Shown: positions 1 to 10,107, counted from the first letter of the stretch. The stretch: DNA of 64,000 bases from Rubrivivax rivuli (GCF_004016505.1 NZ_SACR01000004.1:1-64000), one strand, 5' to 3'. Notes: generated from the letters alone by a model not told the origin. Numbers and translations are program-made.

Positions 1-3000
1 CGTTGACGGCCGGGGCCAGCACCGCGCCGGCGGCCACGCTGACGTTGGCGGTGTCGGCGATGCGGTCGTTCGTTGCGGCCAGCGTGAGCGTGCCGTTGTT
101 GACCGCCAGCGTGGTGACGGTGGCGCTGCCGTTGAGCGTGCTGTTGCCGGTGACGTTGAGCGTGTTGGCGCTGACGTTGGCGGAGAGCACGCCGCCGCTG
201 CTCAGGGTGATGGGCGTGGCGCTGGTCAGCGTCAAGCCGCTGCCGGCCAGCGTGCCCCCGGCGCTCAGGCTGTTGACCGATTCGTCGGCACCCAGCGTGA
301 GCGTGCCGCCCGTGACGATGACGACGTCGGCCCCCGCGGCCAGACGCGGGCCGCCCGTGATGCCGAGGCTGCCCGTGCCCGCCACCGTGAGGGTGCCCCC
401 GCCCTTGGCGGCGGCCAGCGTGGCGGCGCCGTTCACGGTCATCGGGCCCGCGCCCAGCGCCGCCTGCACGAGCGCGCCGGCGTTCAATGTGTAGCTGTTC
501 GCCGTCAACGAACCGCTGCCGTTGAGCGTGCCGTTCAGCGTGAGGCTGGCAATGCTTTCGGTGTTGTCGATGGTCAGCGTGCGCGATGCGGCCACGTTCA
601 CGGCCGTGTTCGTGCCCAGACCGGCGGCGCCCGAGGCCACCGTGACGTTGCCGCCGGTGAGCTCGAGGTTGTCCAGGGCCATGCTGCCGGTGATGTTCAG
701 CGCGGCGCTGTTCGTGTTGCGCAAGGTGCCGGCGCCCGCGTAGTTGCCGGCCAGCGTGACGCTGGCGACGTTGTCTCGGTTGTAGGACAGCACCGCGCCG
801 CCCTGCACGGTGATCGTGCCGCCGGCGCTCAGGCTGCCGTTGTCGCCGTTGACCGATCCGACCGTCAGCACGCCGCTCTGCACGTCCACGGTGGACGTGA
901 TGGTCACGTTGCCGGTGATGCGCACCGCGCCGTTGGTGATCAGCGAGGCCGGCGATTCGTTGGTGGTGCCCTGCACGTCCCCGTCTTCGAGCACCAGCAC
1001 GCCCGTGATCAGCCGACCCGGCCCGGCGACGGTGCCGCTGCCGGTCTTGCTGGCCACCACCTCGTCCTGCGGCAGCGAGAGCGTGCCCCCGTTGCGGATG
1101 TTGACCGACATGGTGTCGATCAGCCGATCGGCGGTGTTGCCCAGCGTGAGCGTGGCCGGGCTGTTGATGCGCACCGAACTGGTTTCGGCGCGGCCGTTCA
1201 GCGTGGCGTCGCCGGTCACGAGCAACTGCCCGCCTGCCAGGGTGCTGCCGAGCGCGATGGTGCCCGCCGACATCGTCGTGCCGGTGGTGGCCGTGAGCGT
1301 GAAGTTGCCCTGCAGCGTGCCCGCAAGGTTCAGCTGGTCGATGGTCTCGCTGCGTGCCAGCACCAGCGTGGCGCCGCTGGCCACGGTGACGTCGCGGGCA
1401 TCGGCGATGGCACCGGACGCACCCAGGGTGAGCTGCGCGCTCGAGGCGATGCTCACTGGCGCGTTGAGGCTGCCGTTGAGCGTGGCCGTGGCGCTGGCCG
1501 GGATGTTGGCGGCATTGGCCGTGAGCGTGCCGCTACCGGCCAGGGTGCCGCTGAGGTTCAGCGTGGTCACGGTGTGCCCGGCCGCGCCCATCGTGAACAG
1601 CCCGCCGCTGTTGACGTTGATGGTGGTCTGGTCGCTCAGCACGCTGCCTGCGGTGAGCGTGAGGCTGCCGCTGCCGGCGCTCTCCAGCACGCGCAGGCCC
1701 GCGATGTTCTTGTCCAGCGTGAAGACCCCGCTGCCCGCCTGGCGCAGCGTGCGGGCACCCGAACCGGCGTCGCCGATGTTGTTGCCGCCGCCCAGCAGGG
1801 CAGAGGCCAGCACGTCGGTGTCGCGGTCGATCACCAGCGTGCCGCCGAGCGTGAGCGTGCCGCTCACCGGCATGGCGCCGCCGGCCGGACCGCTGCCGCC
1901 AAGCGTGAGCGTGACACCGTTGGCCACAGTGGCGTTGTTCGCGACGTTGACCGTGGTCTCGATGCGGGGCGTGCTGCCGCTCTGCGTGGCGTTGAAGGTC
2001 TGCACGCTCAGGGCGTTGGCACCGCTGACCGTGCCGCGCAGTGCCAGGGTGTCGACACTGGCCGTGCCACCCATGGACAGGGTGGCCCCGCTGGCCACGG
2101 TGAGCGTGGAAGCCGTCGGCAGCAGGCCGTTGGCATCCAGCGCCAGGGTGCCGCTGTTGACGTTGATGCCGCCGATCCCGTTGAGCGCCTGCTGCAGCGT
2201 CACCGTGCCCGGCCCCGCCACGTTGACGGTGGTGCCGCCGAGGCGGGCGTTGACCACGGCGCCGCCTTGCAGGTTGTGGGTGGTGGCGTTCAGCGTGCGG
2301 GTGGCGCCGCCCGTGAGCGTGCCCCCCAGGTTCAGCACCTGCACGGTGTCGCTGCTGGCGCCCAGGTTCAGCGTGGCGGTGGCGGGTACCGCCACGGTGG
2401 CGCCGGCCGCGAGATTGGCATTGCTGCCCAGTTGCAAGGTGCGCCCTGCTGCCACCGACACGCTGGTGGCGTTGACCGTGCTGTCGATCGTCGCGTTGCC
2501 CTGCACGTCGATGCTGCCGGTGCCCAGGCCACCGTTGACCTGCGCCCCTGCGTTCAGCGTGTAGGTGGTGGCCGTCAAGACCCCCGTGGCGCTGCCCAGC
2601 GTGCCGCCGAGCGTGAGCGTGTTCACCGCCTCGGCGTTGTTGCCCAGTGTGAAGCTGGCGCCGTTGGACACACTGAGGGCCAGACCCGAGCCCAGTTGCG
2701 CCGCGCCGCCGGCCAGCGCGATGCTGCCGCCGGTGGCGTTCAGGGCGCTGAGGCTGGCGGCATTGCCGTTGATCGTCAAGGCGCCGCTGCTGACGCCGAT
2801 GCTGCCGGTGCCGGCCACGGTGCCCAGCGCGAAGGGCCCGGTGCCGTTGTAGGCCAGCGCGCCCGTGCCGGTGAGCGTGACGGTGCCGGTGGGCGCGAAG
2901 TTGCCGGTGGTGCCGCTGCCCACCGTCAGCACGCCCCCCGTGGCCACGCCACTGGTGCCGGTGACGTTGACGGTCGTTGTCAGCAGCGAGTTGCCGCTGC

Positions 3001-6000
3001 TCAGCAGATTGCCCGCCACCGTCAGCGCGCCGTTGCCCGTCACCGTGGCACCAGTGAGCGTGAGGTCGTTGATGGTCTCCGCGCTGTTGCCCAGCGTCAG
3101 CGTGGTGCCGGCGGCGAGGCTCAGGTTGGCGCCGTTGTTGATGCGCGTGGCCAGGTTGTCGGCCAGGGTGAGGCTGCCGCCGTTGACCGCCACCGAGGCA
3201 ACGTTCGGCAGCGTGCCGTCCAGTGTGACCGTGCCCAGGCTGACCTGCACGCTGCCCGCGCCCGCCACCGTGCCGAGGCTCACCGCACCCGTGCGGTTGA
3301 TGGCCAGCGTGGCGCCGGCGGCCACGGTCAGGTTGCCGCTGGGCGTGAGTGCGCCGGCTGCGCCGCCGTTGCCGATCGTGAGGCTGCCCGAGTTGATGTC
3401 GACATCCACGGCCGACACCGCGGCCTGCAGCACCGAGGCGCCGGTGCTGACGATGTTGCCGGTGACGGTGAGCGCTGCGTCCACCGTGCCCGCCGTGAGC
3501 GTCGCGCTGCTGGTGGTGAGCGTGCCGGCGCCTGTGAGCGTGCCGGCGAGCGCGAGGCTGTTGACGGCATCGTTGGCCGCCAGTGAGAGGCTGCCGCCCG
3601 CATTGACGGTGACATCGGCCCCGGCCGCCAGATCGCCCGTGGCGCCGCGCGTGAGGGTGGCGCCGCCTTGCACCGTGATGGTTCCGGCGGCGCTGGCCGC
3701 GTTCAGCGTGGCATTGCCCTGGACGATCAAGGTGCCCGCGTCGAGCGGGGCATTGACCGTGGCGCCCGCCTGCAGGTTGTAGGTGCCCGCCTTGAGCGTC
3801 TGCGCCGAGGCGGTGAGGGTGCCGCCGAGCGTGAGCGTGCCCACCTCCTGGTTGGCATCGCCCAGCGTCAGCGTGCCGCCCGTGGCGACGCTCAGGGTGG
3901 CGCTGGTGTTGATGCGGTTGACCGCGCCGTTGGCGTACTGCAGCGTGGCGCCGTTCAGCACGTTCACGTTGGAGACGCTGGGCAGCGTGGCGGTCAGCCG
4001 CAAGGTGCCGCCGTCCACCCGCACCGTGCCCGAGCCGCCCACTGCGCCGAGATCGGTGCTGCCGCTGCGGTTGAAGGCCAGTGTGGCCGCGTTGGCCACG
4101 GCCACGCTGGTCGTGGCCGTCAGGCTGCCGGCAGCGCCGCCGTTGCCCACCAGCAAGGTGCCGCTGTTGACGAGGATGTTGTCGGCGGTCACCGCGGCCA
4201 GCACCGTGCTGGTACCCGGGCCGGCCACGGTGACATCGCCGCTGGCGGTGAGCGCGGTGCTGACCGTGCTGCCCCCAGCGAGCGCCGCGCTGCCGGTGCT
4301 GAGCACCGTGTTGCCGGCCAACGTGCCCGCCAGCGCCAGCGAACTCACCGTGTTGGCGCCGTTGTTCGTGAGCGTGCCACCGGCTTCCACCGACACCACC
4401 GCCCCCGCCGCCAGCGTCGTGGCGGGGATGGTGAGCGAACCCGTGGGCTTCACCGCCACGGCGGAAGTGCCCAGCGCTGCGCCCAGGGCCCACGTGCTGG
4501 CGCCATTGACATCGAGCGCCCCGGTGAGCGCCAGGCTTCCTGCGGTGAGGTTGCCCGCCACCGTGTGCACCCCCGTGCCGACACGCGTGAGCGTGAGGGT
4601 GCCGGTGACGTTGATCGCGGCATTCACAGCCACCGCGCCCGTGGTGGTGCCGCCAGTGGCCCCGGCGTCGCTGGCCGAAAGCGTGAGCGCGCCACCGAGC
4701 GTGATGGGCTGGCCGACGGTGATGTTGTTGCCCGCCTGCAGCGTCAGGCTGTTGGCGCCTGCCGCAGTGATGGGCGCGTTGACGCTGATGTTCTGGTTGG
4801 CCTGCAGCACCACGTTGCCCAGGCCCAGCTGCGTCTGTACCGCCGTGGCGGTGATCCGGCTGTTGTCCCCCGGGGCGGCAAACAACAGACTGAGGGCCGT
4901 GAGATCGTTGGTGGCTGGGCTGGCGCTGCCGTCGATGTCAGGGCTGTCGGCCGCGATCTCGAGGTTGGTCGGGTCCAGCAGCAGCAGGCCTGTCAGGCCC
5001 AGCGGCGCACTGCGGTCGGAGCTGCCGCGGAAGTCGAGGTGGTGCTTACCCGAGACTTCCACCAGGCCGCCGTTGCCGCCTGTGAGGCCACCGCGCGCGT
5101 CGGCCGCGCCGAAGAAGCGCGTGGCATCGTCCGACCACACGATGAGTTCGCCGCCATCGCCTTGCTGCAGGGCGTTGGCCGAGAGCCGCGCGCCACGCGC
5201 CACGTTCACCATCGAGGCGTTGCGCACGCTGTCGTCGCGCCCCTGGAAGCCGCCGCCCACCCGCAGGCGGCCGCCGCCTGCTTCACCCGAGGTATCCAGG
5301 CGCGCACTGTCCGTGAGCAGGATCTTGTCGCCCTGCACGAGCACGTCGCCGCCTCGGCCCTGGCTGCCGGTGGCATCGACCGTGCCACCGATGCGGGTGA
5401 CACCCGAGGCACCGCCGTCGACGACCACGCGCCCCATCAAGGCACCCAGCGAGCGTGCCTGCACCACGCCGTCGAGGTTGAGCACCGTATCGGCAAAGCC
5501 GGCCCGGGCCGCGGCACGGAACTCGGCGCTGCCACCGTCGGCGCGCACGCCGCCCAGCACCTCAAGACGCGTGTCGAGGGCGTCGTTCCTGACGTTGAAG
5601 AAGACGAGGCCGTCGCCTTCCACGTCGACCAGCACTTCGCTGGCGGCGGCCAGGGCCACGCGGCGGGCTTCGATCTGCCCCGTGTGGAAGAGCCTCGGCG
5701 CCACGAGCGCCACCGTGCCGTCGATGGCGGTGATCTGGCCTTCGCTGCGCAGTTCGCCGGCGCCGCCGGCGCCCATGCCCAGCTGCAGGCGGCCCGAAGA
5801 CAGCGCGTCTTCGCTCAATGTCAGCGTGCTGGCCACGAGGCCGCCCACGTCCACGCGCGAGTTGGCGCCGAAGACGATGCCGCGCGGGTTGATCAGCCAC
5901 ACGCTGCCGTTGCTTTGCAGCGCGCCGTAGATCTGCGAAGGGTTGTCACCCAGCACGCGGTTCAGCAGCACCGAACTGCGGTCGGGTTGCACCACCTGCA

Positions 6001-6286
6001 CACGCTCACCGGCGGCGATGGAGAAGCTGGTCCAGTCGAGCCCAGCGCGGGCCGTGCTCTGGTGAATCAGCATCTGCCCGGCGGCCGGCGTCTGCACGGT
6101 CACCTGGCCGTGGGTGGGCGTGGCGCCTTCTGGCAGCGCGAAACCCAGCGGCGAGGCTCCCAGCAGGCACACGGCCAGGCTGACCGGGCGGAGCGCGTGT
6201 CGACCCGGCAGGCGGCGCGCCACCGACCCGTGCACGGGCTGCTGTTGACGGGCTGAAGCAAGGGTCTGCAGGCGGACGACGCTCAT
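1..6286 (-). CDS. TpsA: filamentous haemagglutinin-type two-partner secretion exoprotein (C-terminus outside window)
   Basis: Very large secreted adhesin/exoprotein of the two-partner secretion type, partial here: about 2,095 codons are present and the frame is still open at the window edge. Start is ATG at 6286. The N-terminus has an extended basic region, a hydrophobic signal segment (about residues 33-50, SLAVCLLGASPLGFA), then a TPS secretion domain containing QPDRSSVLLNRVLG and the signature NPRGIVFGA (family form NPNGI). Around 4,800 the minus-strand translation gives NVVLQANQNIS, typical of the haemagglutinin activity domain. The rest is a long run of degenerate Gly/Asn/Thr/Val-rich beta-helix repeats (for example NNGTLTLAATNDRIADTANV near 60-120). 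I spot-checked the frame at about 6200, 4800, 3000, 1500 and 50 and saw no stop. It lies 34 bp downstream of its transporter gene. Adhesion, cytotoxicity or contact-dependent inhibition cannot be told apart without the C-terminus. Confidence 0.9.
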   Translation of the reverse strand, partial: MSVVRLQTLASARQQQPVHGSVARRLPGRHALRPVSLAVCLLGASPLGFALPEGATPTHGQVTVQTPAAGQMLIHQSTARAGLDWTSFSIAAGERVQVVQPDRSSVLLNRVLGDNPSQIYGALQSNGSVWLINPRGIVFGANSRVDVGGLVASTLTLSEDALSSGRLQLGMGAGGAGELRSEGQITAIDGTVALVAPRLFHTGQIEARRVALAAASEVLVDVEGDGLVFFNVRNDALDTRLEVLGGVRADGGSAEFRAAARAGFADTVLNLDGVVQARSLGALMGRVVVDGGASGVTRIGGTVDATGSQGRGGDVLVQGDKILLTDSARLDTSGEAGGGRLRVGGGFQGRDDSVRNASMVNVARGARLSANALQQGDGGELIVWSDDATRFFGAADARGGLTGGNGGLVEVSGKHHLDFRGSSDRSAPLGLTGLLLLDPTNLEIAADSPDIDGSASPATNDLTALSLLFAAPGDNSRITATAVQTQLGLGNVVLQANQNISVNAPITAAGANSLTLQAGNNITVGQPITLGGALTLSASDAGATGGTTTGAVAVNAAINVTGTLTLTRVGTGVHTVAGNLTAGSLALTGALDVNGASTWALGAALGTSAVAVKPTGSLTIPATTLAAGAVVSVEAGGTLTNNGANTVSSLALAGTLAGNTVLSTGSAALAGGSTVSTALTASGDVTVAGPGTSTVLAAVTADNILVNSGTLLVGNGGAAGSLTATTSVAVANAATLAFNRSGSTDLGAVGGSGTVRVDGGTLRLTATLPSVSNVNVLNGATLQYANGAVNRINTSATLSVATGGTLTLGDANQEVGTLTLGGTLTASAQTLKAGTYNLQAGATVNAPLDAGTLIVQGNATLNAASAAGTITVQGGATLTRGATGDLAAGADVTVNAGGSLSLAANDAVNSLALAGTLTGAGTLTTSSATLTAGTVDAALTVTGNIVSTGASVLQAAVSAVDVDINSGSLTIGNGGAAGALTPSGNLTVAAGATLAINRTGAVSLGTVAGAGSVQVSLGTVTLDGTLPNVASVAVNGGSLTLADNLATRINNGANLSLAAGTTLTLGNSAETINDLTLTGATVTGNGALTVAGNLLSSGNSLLTTTVNVTGTSGVATGGVLTVGSGTTGNFAPTGTVTLTGTGALAYNGTGPFALGTVAGTGSIGVSSGALTINGNAASLSALNATGGSIALAGGAAQLGSGLALSVSNGASFTLGNNAEAVNTLTLGGTLGSATGVLTATTYTLNAGAQVNGGLGTGSIDVQGNATIDSTVNATSVSVAAGRTLQLGSNANLAAGATVAVPATATLNLGASSDTVQVLNLGGTLTGGATRTLNATTHNLQGGAVVNARLGGTTVNVAGPGTVTLQQALNGIGGINVNSGTLALDANGLLPTASTLTVASGATLSMGGTASVDTLALRGTVSGANALSVQTFNATQSGSTPRIETTVNVANNATVANGVTLTLGGSGPAGGAMPVSGTLTLGGTLVIDRDTDVLASALLGGGNNIGDAGSGARTLRQAGSGVFTLDKNIAGLRVLESAGSGSLTLTAGSVLSDQTTINVNSGGLFTMGAAGHTVTTLNLSGTLAGSGTLTANAANIPASATATLNGSLNAPVSIASSAQLTLGASGAIADARDVTVASGATLVLARSETIDQLNLAGTLQGNFTLTATTGTTMSAGTIALGSTLAGGQLLVTGDATLNGRAETSSVRINSPATLTLGNTADRLIDTMSVNIRNGGTLSLPQDEVVASKTGSGTVAGPGRLITGVLVLEDGDVQGTTNESPASLITNGAVRITGNVTITSTVDVQSGVLTVGSVNGDNGSLSAGGTITVQGGAVLSYNRDNVASVTLAGNYAGAGTLRNTNSAALNITGSMALDNLELTGGNVTVASGAAGLGTNTAVNVAASRTLTIDNTESIASLTLNGTLNGSGSLTANSYTLNAGALVQAALGAGPMTVNGAATLAAAKGGGTLTVAGTGSLGITGGPRLAAGADVVIVTGGTLTLGADESVNSLSAGGTLAGSGLTLTSATPITLSSGGVLSANVSANTLNVTGNSTLNGSATVTTLAVNNGTLTLAATNDRIADTANVSVAAGAVLAPAVN

Positions 6287-6320
6287 CGGTGGGCCTTGAA
6301 GGTTGGGCCTGGGCTTGCGC

Positions 6321-8189
6321 TCAGTTGAAGAGCATGGTGGCCTGCACATAGGCCCGCAACTTGTCGATCTTTTCACCGCTGCGCGTGCTGCCACCGGTGG
6401 GCTGCGCCACCGAGAAGCGCAAGGCGTAGCCGGCCGGGCGCACCCAGCTCAGGCCGAAGCCGACGCCGCTGAAGACGCCGCTGTTCTTCGCCACGTTGGT
6501 CTCCGTCACCACGCGCTGGCGGTACCGGTACTGCACGTAGCCGCCGTCGACGAAGAGGCTGAAGACCATCTCACGCGCCGTGCGGCCGAACCAGCTTTCG
6601 GGCGGCAGCAGCCGCAGTTCCAGGCTGGTGACGACGCCGATGTCGCCGGTGCCTTCGCCCGTGGAGAAGGCGCGCACGCCATCGGGCCCGCCCAGGCGGA
6701 ACTGCTCGGTCGTGTCGAGGTTGTTGGCGGCGTACTGGCCGCGCACGTTCAGGTAGACCAGCGCGCGCCCGGTGATCCAGTCCTGCAGGCGCGACGCGCC
6801 GTAGGTCAGCTTGGTGTAGCGGTCGTCATCGTCCAGCGCCGGGTTGCGGCCTTCGGGGTACTTGAGCTGGCCGCTGCTCAGGTTGAGTTCGAAGGTGTTG
6901 ACGGCGCCCCCGAGCAGGCTGTCGCGGAAGTCGCCGGTGAGGCCCAGGCCGATCGCGTCCACGGTCTTGCGCGCCTGCCCGCCCACCTGACCCTGGCGGT
7001 CGGTGTAGGCCTTGTGCTCCAGCGAGGCCAAGGTGAAGAGGTTGAGGTTGCGCGAACGCACGACCGGGTACAAGGCGAAGGCGTTGAAGGTGGACGCCGT
7101 GCCGTTCAGGTCGAGCGGGAAGGCATCCTTGTCGAGCTGGTAGCGCACCGCCGACAGGGAAACACCGGCCTTGAAGCCGTCGCTGCCGATGGGGGTGTTG
7201 TAGCCCAGCAGTGCGAACCCCAGGCCGCCGGTGGTGCTGACCAGCACGTTGCCGGTGATGCCGTCGCCGCGCCCGAATGGGCTGTTCATCTGCGCCAGCC
7301 CACCGAGACGGAACTCGCCGAGCGCCTTGGCGCCGTTGGCATCGAGATCGATCTTGCCCGTGTAGACCTTCTCGGGGCTGGGCGTCACCACCAGCGTGGC
7401 CGTGCCGGGCACCGACCCGGCCCGCACCTCGAAGCGGGCGGTCATGCCGCGCAAGTCGTTGACGAGAAACACCACGCGCTCGACGTCACGTACCTTGAGC
7501 ACCGAACCGGGCTTCAGGCGCGCCAGGTAGGCCTCGACCACCTCGCGGTCGACGGCGATGCCGCTGCGCCAGTTCAGGACCACGCGGTCGAGCCGACCCT
7601 CGAGCACGGCGATGCGGATGGTGCTGCCCCCCGGCGCACCTTGCGGCGATTGCTCGGGGATGTAGGCGTAGCCCAGGTAGTAGCCCAGGTCCCGCTGCAG
7701 GAAGCGGGTGACCTCTGCTGCGGCGTTCACGAGATCTTCGAAGCTGCGCTGCTTGCCGATGAAGGAGGCGGTCAGCCGCGGCAGCGCAGCGCGCAATTCC
7801 GCGGGTGCTGTCTCGTCGACGCTGTAGGCGGCGACGTCGAGTCGCAGGTCGTCGTCAGGCTTGCCCAGTTCGCGCGGCGGGGTGGGGTTGGCGGGCAGGG
7901 TGGCCTGGTTCGCGGGCGGGGCAACGGGGGGGGCCAGCTCTGAGCTGGGCGGAACGATGCTCGGCGTGCGCACCGGTGCCGTCGGTGCAGCGGGCGCCGG
8001 GGTCTGGGCCCAGCTGGTGCCGGCCATGCCCATGCTGAGGGCCGAGAACAGCGCGAGCAGGATGCGCCGATGGATGCGCCCCCGCTCGGCCTTGGCTGGG
8101 GGGGAGACGGCCTGCATGCCTTGCAAGGCTCGCGTCGAGGGCGTCTGCAACCCTGCGCCGAGCCCGCGGCTGCCTTTGTGGATCCCCAT
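6321..8189 (-). CDS. TpsB: outer-membrane two-partner secretion transporter (ShlB/FhaC family)
   Basis: Omp85-superfamily pore that exports the neighbouring TpsA across the outer membrane. 622 aa. ATG at 8189 is chosen because AGGAAACGAGG lies just upstream and because longer in-frame extensions add low-complexity sequence without signal features. Signal peptide ends near TSWA|QT (residue 61). A Pro/Ala-rich linker follows (62-112), then a POTRA domain (about 125-200, including DLGYYLGYAYIPEQ) and a 16-strand-type barrel to the C-terminus ending MLFN. The conserved barrel motif GVRAFSTGEGTGD (near residue 508) matches the TpsB VRGY-type motif with Ala in place of Gly, and VDGGYVQY matches the following motif. 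It is first in a tpsB-tpsA operon and divergent from the T6SS genes. Confidence 0.95.
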   Translation of the reverse strand: MGIHKGSRGLGAGLQTPSTRALQGMQAVSPPAKAERGRIHRRILLALFSALSMGMAGTSWAQTPAPAAPTAPVRTPSIVPPSSELAPPVAPPANQATLPANPTPPRELGKPDDDLRLDVAAYSVDETAPAELRAALPRLTASFIGKQRSFEDLVNAAAEVTRFLQRDLGYYLGYAYIPEQSPQGAPGGSTIRIAVLEGRLDRVVLNWRSGIAVDREVVEAYLARLKPGSVLKVRDVERVVFLVNDLRGMTARFEVRAGSVPGTATLVVTPSPEKVYTGKIDLDANGAKALGEFRLGGLAQMNSPFGRGDGITGNVLVSTTGGLGFALLGYNTPIGSDGFKAGVSLSAVRYQLDKDAFPLDLNGTASTFNAFALYPVVRSRNLNLFTLASLEHKAYTDRQGQVGGQARKTVDAIGLGLTGDFRDSLLGGAVNTFELNLSSGQLKYPEGRNPALDDDDRYTKLTYGASRLQDWITGRALVYLNVRGQYAANNLDTTEQFRLGGPDGVRAFSTGEGTGDIGVVTSLELRLLPPESWFGRTAREMVFSLFVDGGYVQYRYRQRVVTETNVAKNSGVFSGVGFGLSWVRPAGYALRFSVAQPTGGSTRSGEKIDKLRAYVQATMLFN

Positions 8190-8483
8190 CGCGGCCTCGT
8201 TTCCTGTGCTCCACCAGAGGCGGCGGATGCTAACGCGCGGCCTGCGTGCATGCCATCGCATCGGCTCCCCCGGTCTGGGGACGGGGGCGGGTCGTTTTGG
8301 TCGCAAGATCACGTCATGCACCCCGCTGCCCGCTCTGTATTGAATTGAAGCCGCTGGTTCCTCCGGGCTTGCTAGGGGTTTGCAGCGAGCGCGCTTCACG
8401 CCACACTCAGGGCCCCGGGCTTCGCGCTGTCGGGCGCCGTTCGGATTGGCGTCCGCCCTTGCACGCCAGCATCCCCGACGAAG
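8190..8483. other. Divergent intergenic region between tpsB and tssA
   Basis: This 294-bp gap must hold promoters for both tpsB-tpsA (leftward) and the tssA-first T6SS operon (rightward). It has a local AT-rich patch (TATTGAATTGAAG around 8338-8350) and TTGCTAGG further right, but I found no pair of -35/-10 boxes close enough to consensus to call. No RNA gene or repeat was recognised. Confidence 0.4.
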
Positions 8484-9539
8484 ATGAGCGACATCGAAGA
8501 CCTCCAGGCCAGCGTGGCCGCATGGCTGCAGCCCCTGTCCGACGACGAGGCCCCGTGTGGCCCCGATCTGGAATACGACAACGACTTCCTGGCGCTCTCG
8601 CAGGCTGTTGCGGGGAAACCCGAATCGCAGTTCGGCCCTGCCGAACCCCCAGACTGGCGCAAGGCCGAAGAGGTAGCCGCGGGCCTGATGGAGCGCACTC
8701 GCGACCTGCGCGTGGCGATCGAATGGGGGCGCAGCGTCTTGAACCTGCGCGGTTTCGCGGCCCTGCGGCCGGTGATGAGCCTGATCAACGGCCTGGTCGA
8801 GAACCATTGGGATCACGTGCATCCCATGCCCGACCCTGACGACGGTGACCCGTATGGCCGCGTCAACGCGCTGACCTTGCTGCGTGAGTCGGCCGGCCTG
8901 CTCGGCGCGGTGCGTGATGCGCGCGTGGTCGAAGACCGGTCCATCGGCCTGCTGCTCATGCGTGACATCGAGGCCGCGCTCGGCCTGGCGGCGGTCAGTC
9001 CTGGTCACAGCGAAATGAGCAAGGACCAGGTGGCGCGCATGCTGAGCGCTGCCTTGGAGAAGACACCCAGCCTGCGGCCCTGCCTGCAGGAGGCGGTGGA
9101 TCTCGTTCGGCAGTGCATCGCGCTGGTGAACGATCGCCTGGGCAGCGATGCGCCCGATCTGCGTCCGGTCTATGCGCTGATCAATGGCGCTGCCGGTCTT
9201 CTCCCCGCCGAGGCCGAGGCCTTCGAGGGTGGCGACGAAGGCGAGGGCGAAGCTGACGGCGGGGGTGGCGGTGGTGGTGCCCGTGCGGGTGGGCGCGGCC
9301 TTTCAGGCAGCGTCACCTCGCGAGAGGAGGCCATGCGCGCCATCGACCTCGTCATCGCCTACCTCGAGCGAGCCGAACCCACCAACCCGGCGCCGCTGTT
9401 CCTGCGCCGAGCGCGGCAGCTCGTGAGCCACAACTTCCTGCAGTTGATGAAGGTGCTCGCGCCCGACGCGTTGGCGGAAGTCGCGCGCGTGGTCGGTGTC
9501 GACCCTGATTCTGTGGAAGACCCCGACGCGCCCACTTGA
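8484..9539 (+). CDS. tssA: T6SS baseplate/sheath-assembly protein TssA
   Basis: 351 aa. TssA organises T6SS baseplate docking and sheath/tube assembly in the cytoplasm. The N-terminal ImpA_N domain (about 10-120) contains CGPDLEYDNDF and DWRKAEEVAAGLMERTRDLRVAI, both family hallmarks. A Gly-rich linker (about 260-275) precedes a short C-terminal domain with REEAMRAIDLVIAYLERAEP and NPAPLFLRRARQLV, the type found in P. aeruginosa TssA1 rather than the long Enterobacter-type C-terminus. Length is close to TssA1. It is the first gene of the structural operon, with tssB starting 70 bp downstream. The ATG has only a weak Shine-Dalgarno (GACGAAG). Confidence 0.95.
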   Translation: MSDIEDLQASVAAWLQPLSDDEAPCGPDLEYDNDFLALSQAVAGKPESQFGPAEPPDWRKAEEVAAGLMERTRDLRVAIEWGRSVLNLRGFAALRPVMSLINGLVENHWDHVHPMPDPDDGDPYGRVNALTLLRESAGLLGAVRDARVVEDRSIGLLLMRDIEAALGLAAVSPGHSEMSKDQVARMLSAALEKTPSLRPCLQEAVDLVRQCIALVNDRLGSDAPDLRPVYALINGAAGLLPAEAEAFEGGDEGEGEADGGGGGGGARAGGRGLSGSVTSREEAMRAIDLVIAYLERAEPTNPAPLFLRRARQLVSHNFLQLMKVLAPDALAEVARVVGVDPDSVEDPDAPT

Positions 9540-9609
9540 CGAACGAAGCCACATAGAAGAAAACCTGCGGGTCTTTTGTCCTACCCCCCCGCCGCACAGG
9601 AGCCTCTTG

Positions 9610-10107
9610 ATGAGCAGCAGCCAGAAATTCATCGCCCGCAACCGCGCACCGCGGGTCCAGATCGAATACGACGTCGAGGTCTACGGGGCCGAGAAGAAGG
9701 TGCAACTCCCGTTCGTCATGGGTGTGCTGGCCGACCTGTCGGGCAAGCCTGCCGATCCGCTGGCGCCTGTGGCGGATCGCAAGTTCCTCGAAGTGGATGT
9801 CGACAATTTCGACGCCCGCATGAAAGCCATGAAGCCGCGGGTGGCCTTTCCGGTCCCCAACGCCCTGACGGGCGAGGGCAACCTCAGCGTCGACATCACC
9901 TTCGAGAGCATGGACGATTTTTCGCCCGACGCCGTGGCGCGCAAGGTCGACTCGCTGAACAAGCTGCTCGAAGCCCGCCAGCAACTGCAGAACCTTGTCA
10001 CCTACATGGATGGCAAGGGCGGCGCTGAAGAACTGATCGGCAAGCTGATGAACGACCCGGCCTTGCTAGGCGCCCTGGCCACCTCGGCCAAGCCTGCAGA
10101 CGCCTGA
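9610..10107 (+). CDS. tssB: T6SS contractile sheath small subunit TssB (VipA)
   Basis: 165 aa. TssB pairs with TssC to form the contractile sheath that drives the Hcp tube. The ATG at 9610 follows a good AGGAG and gives the family N-terminus MSSSQKFIARNRAPRVQIEY. Conserved features include LPFVMGVLADLSG, the FLEVDVDNFDARMKAMKPR segment and ITFESMDDFSPDAV, followed by the C-terminal helix that pairs with TssC. It is 44 bp upstream of tssC. A second, diverged copy of this domain is fused to a TssC-like domain at 22325-23776. Confidence 0.97.
   Translation: MSSSQKFIARNRAPRVQIEYDVEVYGAEKKVQLPFVMGVLADLSGKPADPLAPVADRKFLEVDVDNFDARMKAMKPRVAFPVPNALTGEGNLSVDITFESMDDFSPDAVARKVDSLNKLLEARQQLQNLVTYMDGKGGAEELIGKLMNDPALLGALATSAKPADA

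Noticed and set aside
810..6256. Long plus-strand open frames (810-2564, 2865-3782, 3668-6256, 3783-5930) and the minus-strand frame 1533-4493
   Set aside because: They are antisense or off-frame to tpsA. Their translations are Ala/Val/Pro/Ser or His/Arg/Gly low-complexity strings typical of GC-rich shadows of a repeat-coding gene.
8190..9008. Upstream extension of TpsB to 9008
   Set aside because: It would run antisense through tssA. ATG 8189 has a good ribosome binding site and a normal signal peptide follows.
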